Shown piece after piece: positions 8,803-16,846 of a stretch of 64,000 bases of DNA (position 1 is its first letter; each line of letters opens with the position of its first letter). The stretch spans positions 1-64,000 of the forward strand of contig JAYRYZ010000008.1 in NCBI GenBank assembly GCA_041916775.1, read 5' to 3'. The DNA comes from UBA2357 sp041916775 (GTDB taxonomy: Bacteria; Pseudomonadota; Gammaproteobacteria; Burkholderiales; Rhodocyclaceae). The notes below the pieces were generated by a model. The model did not search any database and had not been told where the DNA came from. It was given only the letters and a program-made list of their open reading frames with translations. A program made the translations under genes and the position numbers.

Positions 8803-9390
8803 TCAGGGCGCCAGCCGCTGCAGCAGGTGGCGCATCGCGGCGCCCCGGTGGCTGAGGGTGTTCTTCAGCGGCGCATCGAGCTCGGCCGCGGTCTGTTCGA
8901 GCTCCGGCACGTAGAAGAGCGGGTCGTAGCCGAAGCCGGCCTGGCCGCGTGGCGCCTCGAGGATGACGCCGTGCCACTCGCCGTCCGCGATCAGCGGGCG
9001 CGGGTCGTCCGCATGCCTGACCAGTACGATCACCGAATAGAAATAAGCGCTGCGGTCCGCCTGCCCGGCCAACCGCTCCAGCAGCAAGGCGTTGTTGCGC
9101 GCGTCGGACTTGGGCTCGCCGGCGAAGCGCGCGGACTGCACCCCGGGCGCACCGCCGAGCGCCGCGACGCACAGCCCGGAGTCGTCGGCAATCGCCGGCA
9201 AGCCGGTCCAGGCGGCGGCATGGCGCGCCTTCGCGAGCGCGTTCTCGACGAAGGTGGCGTGCGGCTCCTCGGCCTCGCTCACGCCGAAATCCGCCTGCGG
9301 CCGCACCGTGATCCCGAGCGGCGCGAGCAGCGCGCTCATCTCGGCCGCCTTCTTGACGTTGTTGCTGGCAAGGACGAGCTGTTCGAACAT
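8803..9390 (-). CDS. rdgB: XTP/dITP diphosphatase RdgB
   Basis: A 195-residue Ham1/RdgB house-cleaning enzyme that hydrolyses dITP, dXTP, ITP and XTP to monophosphates. Motifs: SNNVKKAAE near the N-terminus, TFVENALAKARHAA, ADDSGLCV, GYDPLFYVPE and a C-terminal SHRGAAM. The ATG at 9390 follows GAAGGAGG; an upstream ATG at 9405 is possible but poorer. It follows rph by 11 bases, an adjacency common in proteobacteria. Confidence 0.95.
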   Translation of the reverse strand: MFEQLVLASNNVKKAAEMSALLAPLGITVRPQADFGVSEAEEPHATFVENALAKARHAAAWTGLPAIADDSGLCVAALGGAPGVQSARFAGEPKSDARNNALLLERLAGQADRSAYFYSVIVLVRHADDPRPLIADGEWHGVILEAPRGQAGFGYDPLFYVPELEQTAAELDAPLKNTLSHRGAAMRHLLQRLAP

Positions 9391-9401
9391 CGCGGCCTCC
9401 T

Positions 9402-10118
9402 TCAAGCCGCAAGCGCGCGGCGCTGGTGCGCGACGAGTTCGGCGATGCCGCCCTCGGCGAGCGCGAGCAGGCTGTCGAGCTCAGCACGCGTGAACGCATG
9501 GCCTTCCGCCGTGCCCTGCACCTCGATGAAGCCGCCGCTGCCGGTCATCACCACGTTCATGTCGGTGTCGCAGCCGGAATCTTCCTCGTAATCGAGATCG
9601 AGGCGCGGCTCGCCAGCGACGATGCCCACCGACACCGCGGCGACGAAGTCGCGAATCGGGCTGGCTACGAGCTTTCCCGAGGTGAGCAGGGTGCCCACCG
9701 CGTCATGCAGTGCGACGAAGGCGCCGGTGATCGACGCGGTGCGGGTGCCACCGTCGGCCTGCAGCACGTCGCAGTCGATGAGGATCTGACGTTCGCCGAG
9801 CGCAGGCAGATCGACGACCGCGCGCAGGCTGCGCCCGATCAGGCGCTGGATCTCCTGGGTACGGCCGGTCTGCTTGCCCTTCGCCGCCTCGCGCGCGCCG
9901 CGGGTGTGGGTCGCGCGCGGCAGCATGCCGTACTCTGCGGTGACCCAGCCCTGGCCCTTGCCACGCAGAAAGGGGGGCAGGGATTCCTCGACGCTGGCGG
10001 TGCATAGCACACGGGTGTCACCGAAGGCTACGAGGACCGACCCTTCTGCATGGCGAGTGAAATTGCGGGTGATGCTCACCGGGCGAAGCTGGTTCGCCTG
10101 ACGCTGGTTGGTACGCAT
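9402..10118 (-). CDS. rph: Ribonuclease PH
   Basis: A 238-residue phosphorolytic 3'-5' exoribonuclease that trims tRNA 3' ends and takes part in RNA turnover. It is the exact family length, starting MRTNQRQANQLRPVSI, with RGKGQGWVTAEYGMLPRAT and CDVLQADGGTRTASITGA, and the phosphate-binding Arg region GRTQEIQRLIGRSLR. The frame is open to 10316 but the extra residues are non-homologous. It lies 7 bases after the PP2C gene, in the row kinase-phosphatase-rph-rdgB-hemW. Confidence 0.97.
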   Translation of the reverse strand: MRTNQRQANQLRPVSITRNFTRHAEGSVLVAFGDTRVLCTASVEESLPPFLRGKGQGWVTAEYGMLPRATHTRGAREAAKGKQTGRTQEIQRLIGRSLRAVVDLPALGERQILIDCDVLQADGGTRTASITGAFVALHDAVGTLLTSGKLVASPIRDFVAAVSVGIVAGEPRLDLDYEEDSGCDTDMNVVMTGSGGFIEVQGTAEGHAFTRAELDSLLALAEGGIAELVAHQRRALAA

Positions 10119-10125
10119 GGGTATC

Positions 10126-11046
10126 CTATTTGCTGAATTTCTGGATGGCCGCGTTGATCTCGGCGATCGCGCGTTCGATCTCGTCCTCGGTGAGGTCGAA
10201 GGCCTTGGCGCTGCTGCGATTGCGGTCGAACGAGTCGAGCCGGGTGGTGAAGTTGTCCTGCGCCATCGTCTGGGTGGAGACGGTGTCGTTGCCGAGCGCG
10301 GGCGCGGTATCGTCACGCCAGCACATCGCCATCATCGAGAGGTTGTCGCAGGTCCGCCCGGCAGCGGCCTCGGCCTTGTCGAGCAGGCTGGGAACCGCGC
10401 GCATCACGTCCTGGTCCGCCAGACCTAGCAGGAGCTCGTTGTCGGTGAGCGGGCCCCACAGGCCATCGGAACAGATCACGACGGTGTCACGGTCGTGCAG
10501 CTGGAAGGGCTTGGAGTATTCGATCTGGGGCGGATGATTACCACCCAGACAGCTGTAGATGCGGTTGCGGCTGGGGTGATGGGCCGCGCCCTCCGCGTCC
10601 AGCAGGCCCTGGTCGAGCATCAGCTGCACGCGCGAGTGGTCACGGGTGCGCGCCGCGATGCGCCCCTTGCGGATCAGGTACAGGCGCGAATCACCGGCGT
10701 GGGCCCAGTAGGCGAAGCCCTCCTGGACGATGCAGGCGACCACCGTGGTGCGCGGCGCCTCGGGCAGCTTCTTGTCGAAGGCGTAGTCGACGATGGCATT
10801 GTGCGCATTGGTGAGCGCGCGCGACAGGAAGAACACCGGGTCGCGCAGGGCTGGCGCCGCCTCGCGCTGGAAGGCCTCGGTGATGAACTGTACCGAGATC
10901 TGCGCCGCGACCTCGCCGTGCAGGTGCCCCCCCATGCCGTCGGCAACGATCATCAGCAGCGCATCGCGCGAGTAGCTGTAGGCGGTACGGTCCTGGTTGG
11001 CCTTGCGTTTGCCGATGCGGCTTTCCTGAAAGATCGTGAACTTCAC
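10126..11046 (-). CDS. PP2C-family Ser/Thr phosphatase
   Basis: A 306-residue metal-dependent phosphatase. Metal-binding motifs are visible: NQDR near residue 18, VADGMGGHLHGE with D36, HAGDSRLYL in the middle, and CSDGLWG plus CDNLSMMAM toward the C-terminus. It lies 10 bases after the gene for a Ser/Thr kinase, so the pair probably forms one reversible phosphorylation switch. The last 50 residues after the PP2C fold are charged and of unknown role. Substrates are unknown; the downstream rph and rdgB raise a link to RNA/nucleotide metabolism. Confidence 0.92.
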   Translation of the reverse strand: MKFTIFQESRIGKRKANQDRTAYSYSRDALLMIVADGMGGHLHGEVAAQISVQFITEAFQREAAPALRDPVFFLSRALTNAHNAIVDYAFDKKLPEAPRTTVVACIVQEGFAYWAHAGDSRLYLIRKGRIAARTRDHSRVQLMLDQGLLDAEGAAHHPSRNRIYSCLGGNHPPQIEYSKPFQLHDRDTVVICSDGLWGPLTDNELLLGLADQDVMRAVPSLLDKAEAAAGRTCDNLSMMAMCWRDDTAPALGNDTVSTQTMAQDNFTTRLDSFDRNRSSAKAFDLTEDEIERAIAEINAAIQKFSK

Positions 11047-11056
11047 TGTGACGGCC

Positions 11057-12004
11057 TCAGTTGCGTCCGATGAAGGACTTGAGTCGCGTGCCGATGTCGG
11101 CGTACCAGGTGGCTGGCATGGATTCGCCGGCTTCCTTGCGCATCAACGCCTTCTGCAGCGAATACACGCTCTGCGGACGTTCCAGGGGATCGAGTTTGAG
11201 ACACCATTCGATGGTTTTCAGCAGTTGTTCGGAATAGCGCGCCACGTGGGTGCGCGACACCGGCACGAGTGTGTCCTCCTTGACCCGCTCGTCCGAGCGC
11301 GGCGGGGCGGTACCGACCACGCAGGCATACAGGCTCGCGCCCACGCTGTAGATGTCGCTCCACGGGCCGAGCGCGTCACGGTGCTGATACTGCTCGGGCG
11401 AGGCGAAACCGGGGGTGTACATCGGCTTGAGGATGGGCTGGTCGGTCATCAGCGTCTGGCGTGCGGCACCGAAGTCCAGCAGCACCGGCGTACCGTCGTT
11501 GCGCAGGTAGATGTTCGACGGCTTGATATCGAGATGCAGCAGCTTGTGCGCATGCACTTCGCGCAGGCCGTTGAGCATGCGGGTGAACACCGCGCGGATG
11601 AAGCGCTCGCTGACTTCGCCGCGGTGCTTGCCGATGTACTCGTTGAGCGTGCGGCCGCGCTCGAACTGCATCACCATATACACCGTCTCGTTGGCGCGGA
11701 AGAAGTTGAGCACGCGTACCACGTTGGGGTGCATCAGCTTCGCGAGCGCGCGGCCTTCCTCGAAGAAGCACTTCATGCCATAGCGGAAAGCGGGCTGGTT
11801 CTCCTCCGGCACCAGCGGCGTCACCTGCCCATCCTTGCGCAACGCGAGCGAGTTGGGCAGGTATTCCTTCACCGCCACCGGCTTGCCCTCCGGGTCGAAG
11901 GCGAGGTACACGATCGAGAAGCCACCCAGCGACAGCTGTCGCTCGATCCGGTACTGATCGAGTTGGAAACCCGCTGGCAGGGCTGCATTGACTTGAGGTG
12001 GCAT
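11057..12004 (-). CDS. Hanks-type Ser/Thr protein kinase, non-RD type
   Basis: A 315-residue soluble kinase with no transmembrane or PASTA part. The glycine-rich loop is at about 25-32 (LSLGGFSIVYLAF) and ATP-anchoring K46 is in VAVKEYLP. The catalytic loop reads HLDIKPSN (157-164) with D159, so the usual HRD arginine is Leu158. DFG is at 177-179 and the P+1 region is GFASPEQYQ. Lack of the HRD Arg suggests activity without activation-loop phosphorylation. It is first in the operon kinase-PP2C-rph-rdgB-hemW and divergent from yicC with about 190 bases between them. Confidence 0.92.
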   Translation of the reverse strand: MPPQVNAALPAGFQLDQYRIERQLSLGGFSIVYLAFDPEGKPVAVKEYLPNSLALRKDGQVTPLVPEENQPAFRYGMKCFFEEGRALAKLMHPNVVRVLNFFRANETVYMVMQFERGRTLNEYIGKHRGEVSERFIRAVFTRMLNGLREVHAHKLLHLDIKPSNIYLRNDGTPVLLDFGAARQTLMTDQPILKPMYTPGFASPEQYQHRDALGPWSDIYSVGASLYACVVGTAPPRSDERVKEDTLVPVSRTHVARYSEQLLKTIEWCLKLDPLERPQSVYSLQKALMRKEAGESMPATWYADIGTRLKSFIGRN

Positions 12005-12195
12005 CGTGTTCCGGAACGCGGGCGGCGCTTTGGCGACATTCTACTCATGACGCGCATGCCTGGGGCCGTGATTGCGTCACGCCGCCAACCCCGGGGCATA
12101 TCCCGCCATGCGCAACAGGCCGCAGATGTTGCAGAGCGCAAATCCGCGCCGCTTGTTGGATAATCGCCGCTGAACAGCATTCAACGGAGTCCAAC

Positions 12196-13062
12196 ATGAT
12201 TCACAGCATGACCGGTTTTGCCGTGCAGAAGCGCGACCTGGGTCACGTCAGCCTGCATGTCGAGCTGCGCAGCGTCAACTCGCGCTACCTCGACCTGTTC
12301 TTCCGCATGGGTGACGACATCCGCGCCGCCGAACCGGCCATGCGCGAATGCATCGCCGCGAAGCTCGGCCGCGGCAAGGTCGAGTGCAGGGTCAATGTGC
12401 AGAACACCGGCGCCGCGACGGCCGAGCTCGCGGTCAACCGCGGCCTGCTCGCGCAGCTCGTCGAGGCGCAGCAGCTGGTGCGGCAGAGCCTGCCGGAAGC
12501 CTCGCCCCTCTCGGTCGGCGAGGTGCTGCGCTGGCCCGGCATCCTCGCCGACGACGGCATCGACTTCGAGAAGCTCGTGCCGGCGATCGTCGACATCACC
12601 CGCGCCGCGGTCGATGAGCTCGTCGCCACCCGCCGCCGCGAGGGCGAGAAACTCGCCGCGATGATCCAGACCCGCATCGAGCGCATGCGCGAGCTCGTCA
12701 CCCAGGTCGCGCCGCGCGTGCCCGCGCTGGTCGTCGAACAGCAGGAGAAGCTCACCACCCGCCTGCGCGATGCGGTCGCCAACCTCGACGAGGACCGCAT
12801 CCGCCAGGAGGTCGCACTGTTCGCGCAACGCATCGACGTCGCCGAGGAGCTCAGCCGCCTCGCCACCCATCTCGACGAGGTCGAGCGCATCCTCAAGACC
12901 GGCGGCGCCGCCGGCAAGCGGCTGGACTTCCTGATGCAGGAGCTCAACCGCGAAGCCAACACCCTCGCCTCCAAGTCGGCCGCAACCGACGTCACCGGCA
13001 TCGCGATGGAGCTGAAGGTGCTGATCGAACAGATGCGCGAGCAGGTGCAGAACGTGGAGTGA
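12196..13062 (+). CDS. yicC: YicC-family endoribonuclease
   Basis: A 288-residue protein starting MIHSMTGFA, the hallmark of the family, with an N-terminal YicC domain and a C-terminal DUF1732 domain ending in KVLIEQMREQVQNVE. Family members are metal-dependent endoribonucleases acting on RNA in stationary phase and small-RNA decay. In most relatives gmk follows; here a converging acyl-CoA synthetase gene lies downstream instead. The ATG at 12196 follows CAACGGAG. Confidence 0.93.
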   Translation: MIHSMTGFAVQKRDLGHVSLHVELRSVNSRYLDLFFRMGDDIRAAEPAMRECIAAKLGRGKVECRVNVQNTGAATAELAVNRGLLAQLVEAQQLVRQSLPEASPLSVGEVLRWPGILADDGIDFEKLVPAIVDITRAAVDELVATRRREGEKLAAMIQTRIERMRELVTQVAPRVPALVVEQQEKLTTRLRDAVANLDEDRIRQEVALFAQRIDVAEELSRLATHLDEVERILKTGGAAGKRLDFLMQELNREANTLASKSAATDVTGIAMELKVLIEQMREQVQNVE

Positions 13063-13152
13063 CGCAGCCGCGCGGATGGCCGTCGATCCCGGTTCACGAG
13101 ATCGACGCGCAGGGGCTGATCTCGACGACGCACCTGCCCCCGGCGTACTCCG

Positions 13153-15342
13153 CTAGCCGCCCAGCACGCTGCGGTTTGTGATGATGCGCGCGTCGACCAC
13201 CGCGTAGCCGTCCGGGTAGGCGATCACCGGGTTGAGGTCGAGTTCGGAGAGCTGCGGATAGGCGCTGACGATGCTCGAGATGCGCAGCAGCAGATCCACC
13301 AGCGCGGCCTTGTCCACCGCCGCCTCGCCTCGCACGCCGGCGAGGATGCGGCGCGCCTTGAGCTGGTCCACCATCGAGCCGGCGTCGTGGCGCGACAGCG
13401 GGATGGCGCGGAAGGCGACATCCTCCAGGATCTCGACGAAGATGCCGCCCAAGCCGAACATCAGCACCGGGCCGAAGATCGGGTCGCGCACCACGCCGAT
13501 GATGACCTCCACGCCCTTCCTCGCCATCGGCGTCACCAGCACGCCGCGGATGTCGGCATCCGGCGCGTAGGCGCGGCAGCGCGTCATGATCTGATCGTAG
13601 GCGGCGCGCAACGCGGCCTCGCCGACCAGGTTCAGCGCGACTCCGCCGGCATCGGACTTGTGCAGGATGTCGCGCGAGACCACCTTCATCGCCACCGGCT
13701 GCGTGCCGAAGCGGGCCGCTGCCGCGGCGAGGGATTCCGCATCGCTGACCACCATCTCCTCGGCGACTGCCACGCCGTGAGCACGCAGCAGCGCGCGCGC
13801 CTCGAACTCGTAGAGGTCGCGCCCCTCGTTGTGCGCGCGGGCGAACATCGCCTGCACCACCTCGTCGGCCCCAGCGCCCGGCTGCAGCGGCTGGCCATGC
13901 TGCTCGGCGAGGTAGATGCCGCGCTCGGCGAGCGCCTGCAACACCTTCACCGCGTGCTCGATCGACGCATACACCGGCACCCCGGCCTCGTGCAGGCGGC
14001 GCAGTGCGGGCGGCTTCACCGGCGCATACAGGCTGTAAATGAGCACCGGCTTGCCGCCGTCGCGGGCGAGCTCGACCATCGCCTCGGCGGCGCGCATCTC
14101 GCCACCCAGCAAGGACTCGGCGAAGCGGATGTGATAGCCGCCGAACATGCCGACGAGGAACACCGCGTCCACCGCGTCGTCGGCGGCGACGATCTCCAGG
14201 CAGCGCGCCAGCACCTCCGGATCGGCGTCCGAGCTTCCGGCGACATCCACCGGGTTCGCCAGCGAGGCCTGCGGCATCAGGATCGCGCCGAGCTTCGCGC
14301 GCGTGTCGGCGGAGAGCTCCGCGAGCGTGAGCCCCGCCTCGGAGAGGCGGTCGGAGGTGATCGTCGCCTGCCCGCCGCCGTCCGAGATCACCGCCACCCG
14401 GCGGCCGCGCGCCTGCTGCATCAGCGCCAGCCCTTCGGCCACCGGCAGGATCTCGTCGGAGTTGTGCACCACGCTCACGCCCACCTGGCGGAGCAGATCC
14501 ACCGTCATCGCGTAGCTGCCCGCCAGCGCTCCGGTGTGCGAGCTCGCCGCCTGCTTGCCGAGCTCGGTGGCGCCGGATTTGTACACCACCACCGGCTTCA
14601 TCGGGGTGACCTCGCGCGCCACCTGGAGGAAGCGCTGGCCGTCGCGGAAACCCTCGACATACAGGGTCGCGACGCGGGTGTTGGGCTCCTCGCCGAGGTA
14701 GCGCAGGTAATCGTTGAAGCCGATGTCGGTCTGATTGCCCGGCCCGACGTAGGTGGAGAAGCCCACGTGGCCGTTGTGCTCGGCCTCCAGCACCAGCGAC
14801 AGCAGCATATTGCCGGATTGCGAGATGAAGCCGATGTCGCCCGCCTGCACGTTGCGCAGGTCGAGCAGGTTCACCTGCTTGTGCAGGTTGAACATGCCCG
14901 AGGTGTTCGGCCCGATGATGCGCACCCCGCCGGCGCGGGCGGCGTCGAGCACCTCCTGCTCCAGCCGCGCACCCTCCGGCCCGGTCTCGCGGAAGCCGCT
15001 CGCGAGGATCACCGCCCCCTTCACGCCCTTGCGCCCGCAGGCCGCGATCAGGCCGGGTACGGTGGCCGCCGGGGTGCAGATCAGGGCGAGATCGATCGCG
15101 CCGGGCACCGCCTCTAGCGAGGGATGGGTGGGCACCCCGAGGATCTCCGGCACCTTGGGGTTGATCGGCAGGATGCGACCACGGTAGTGACCCTTGATGA
15201 GGCCGACCATGGCCTTGTAGCCACGCTTGGTCGGGTCGGCCGAAGCGCCGACGATGGCGATCGCATCGGGCGCGAGAAAGGCGTGGAGGGGGCTGTGCAG
15301 CACGACCCCGGGCGTCGTCTCCTGATCAGCAGGCGTGCTCAT
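13153..15342 (-). CDS. NDP-forming acyl-CoA synthetase (acetate-CoA ligase type), alpha/beta fusion
   Basis: A 729-residue fusion. The CoA-binding Rossmann domain (about 15-115) has IAIVGASADPTKRGYKA, followed by succinyl-CoA-ligase-like domains with the phospho-histidine segment SSHTGALAGSY. An ATP-grasp domain (about 500-725) has VAMKVVSRDILHKSDAGGVAL and ends ELDLNPVIAY. Such enzymes interconvert an acyl-CoA and the free acid with ADP or GDP phosphorylation. The ATG at 15342 begins just beyond the stop of the upstream enoyl-CoA hydratase, so the two are coupled. The acyl substrate is not determined; an aromatic or branched acid is possible in this type of organism. Confidence 0.9.
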   Translation of the reverse strand: MSTPADQETTPGVVLHSPLHAFLAPDAIAIVGASADPTKRGYKAMVGLIKGHYRGRILPINPKVPEILGVPTHPSLEAVPGAIDLALICTPAATVPGLIAACGRKGVKGAVILASGFRETGPEGARLEQEVLDAARAGGVRIIGPNTSGMFNLHKQVNLLDLRNVQAGDIGFISQSGNMLLSLVLEAEHNGHVGFSTYVGPGNQTDIGFNDYLRYLGEEPNTRVATLYVEGFRDGQRFLQVAREVTPMKPVVVYKSGATELGKQAASSHTGALAGSYAMTVDLLRQVGVSVVHNSDEILPVAEGLALMQQARGRRVAVISDGGGQATITSDRLSEAGLTLAELSADTRAKLGAILMPQASLANPVDVAGSSDADPEVLARCLEIVAADDAVDAVFLVGMFGGYHIRFAESLLGGEMRAAEAMVELARDGGKPVLIYSLYAPVKPPALRRLHEAGVPVYASIEHAVKVLQALAERGIYLAEQHGQPLQPGAGADEVVQAMFARAHNEGRDLYEFEARALLRAHGVAVAEEMVVSDAESLAAAAARFGTQPVAMKVVSRDILHKSDAGGVALNLVGEAALRAAYDQIMTRCRAYAPDADIRGVLVTPMARKGVEVIIGVVRDPIFGPVLMFGLGGIFVEILEDVAFRAIPLSRHDAGSMVDQLKARRILAGVRGEAAVDKAALVDLLLRISSIVSAYPQLSELDLNPVIAYPDGYAVVDARIITNRSVLGG

Positions 15343-15343
15343 G

Positions 15344-16126
15344 TCATTCCCCCCTGAACACCGGCGCGCGCTTCTCGGCGAAGGCATCCACGCCCTCCTG
15401 CCAGTCGCGGGTGGTGCCGACGAACATCATGCCCTCGAGTTCGGCGGTGAGGCAGGCATCCAGCGTGCGTTCGGCGGAGAGGTTGAGCTGCGCCTTGGCG
15501 AGCTGCATCGAGAACGGCGCCTTGCCCGCGAGCCTGAGCGCAAAGCCGCGTGCCGCATCGAGAAAGCCGGCATCCGCGAACACCCGGCTGGCGAGGCCGA
15601 TCCGCACCGCCTCCGCGCCCTTGATGCGCTCGCCCAGGAACACCAGCTCGCGCGCCTTGGCGAGGCCGACGAGGCGCGGCAGGAGCCAGGTGACACCGCC
15701 GCCGAGGAAGTTGCCGATCGAGATCTCCGGCAGCCCGATCTCGGCGCTCTCGGCCATCAGCATGAAATCCGCGGCCATCGCGATCTCCGCGCCGGCGCCG
15801 AGCGCATAGCCGTTCACCGCCGCGACCACCGGCTTCTCCAGGTGCAACAGCCGGCGGCACACGTCCTGTTCGCCCTTCAGGTACTGGCGCCGCTCGAAGG
15901 CACTACGGCCCGCCTTGTGCGCCTTCAGGTCCGCGCCGACGCAGAAGGCCCGCCCTTCGCCGCTGATCAGCACCACACGCGCATCGCGCTCGGCCTCGGC
16001 GCGGTCGAGGGCGTGGTCGAGTTCGTCGTAGAGCTGCTGCGTCACCGCATTGAGCCGCTGCGGCCGGTTCAGCCGGATCTCGGCGACGCCGTCCTGCAGC
16101 GCATAAAGAATGGTCTCGTAGTTCAT
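15344..16126 (-). CDS. Enoyl-CoA hydratase/isomerase family protein
   Basis: A 260-residue crotonase-fold protein. The oxyanion-hole segment is AFCVGADLKA, and the active-site stretch is AAVNGYALGAGAEIAMAADF followed by IGLPEISIGNFLGGG, with acidic residues where crotonases carry catalytic Glu. The ATG at 16126 follows AAGGTGGCCCA. It is co-transcribed with the acyl-CoA synthetase downstream, suggesting that a hydrated or cleaved acyl-CoA is handed to it for ATP/GTP-yielding release. The exact reaction is not known. Confidence 0.9.
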   Translation of the reverse strand: MNYETILYALQDGVAEIRLNRPQRLNAVTQQLYDELDHALDRAEAERDARVVLISGEGRAFCVGADLKAHKAGRSAFERRQYLKGEQDVCRRLLHLEKPVVAAVNGYALGAGAEIAMAADFMLMAESAEIGLPEISIGNFLGGGVTWLLPRLVGLAKARELVFLGERIKGAEAVRIGLASRVFADAGFLDAARGFALRLAGKAPFSMQLAKAQLNLSAERTLDACLTAELEGMMFVGTTRDWQEGVDAFAEKRAPVFRGE

Positions 16127-16261
16127 TGGGCCACCTTGAACATCGGGTTGGAACAGGCACCTTACATTCATTTGGGCAAAAGGAAAATCAGGGCCGATCC
16201 TGACTGCCCTGCACACGGAACTCCCGGCGCGGCCCCAAACAGCGTCCGCTGCGCTGAAGTG

Positions 16262-16714
16262 TCAGGCACCCGCGCCGGCCTGCAACAGGCGGTCGAGCTG
16301 GTTCGCGAACGCCTGCCGGTCCCCCGCACCGAAGGCCGGCGGACCGCCGGTATCGACACCGGTGCCGCGCAGCGTGTCCATGAAGTTGCGCATGTCCAGC
16401 AGGCCACGGATGTTCTCACGGGTGAACAGCTCGCCGCGCGGCGACAGGCCACGCGCGCCCTTGGCCACCACCTCGGCGGCGAGCGGGATGTCCGCGGTGA
16501 TCACGAGATCGCCCGTCTCCACATGGGCCGCAATGTACTTGTCCGCCTCGTCGAAGCCACCCGGAACCTGCGTCATGCGGATCAGCGGCGAGGTCGGGAT
16601 GCGCAAGTACTGGTTCGCCACCAGCGTCACCGCTACCTGCCGGCGCGTCGCCGCACGGAACAGAATCTCCTTCACGACTGCAGGACAGGCGTCGGCATCG
16701 ACCCAGATGTGCAT
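16262..16714 (-). CDS. yaiI: YaiI/YqxD family protein (DUF188, UPF0178)
   Basis: A 150-residue protein starting MHIWVDADACPAVVKEIL, the DUF188 signature. Conserved acidic residues (D7, D9) and the later segments ADKYIAAHVETGDLVITADIPLA and ARGLSPRGELFT resemble a PIN/NYN-like nuclease fold, but no activity is firmly established for the family. It stands alone, divergent from a hybrid kinase gene. Confidence 0.9.
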   Translation of the reverse strand: MHIWVDADACPAVVKEILFRAATRRQVAVTLVANQYLRIPTSPLIRMTQVPGGFDEADKYIAAHVETGDLVITADIPLAAEVVAKGARGLSPRGELFTRENIRGLLDMRNFMDTLRGTGVDTGGPPAFGAGDRQAFANQLDRLLQAGAGA

Positions 16715-16846
16715 GGACGGAACCTCGTCGGAATTGATCGTCCTGCATTGTCGCCGAAGCCGTGGCGTCCGTCTGCGCACATCGACCCATGCGCCGAACG
16801 CTGATTTATTGAATTTTTACAAATCGTCCTCGCCAGCCTCGCTAGC

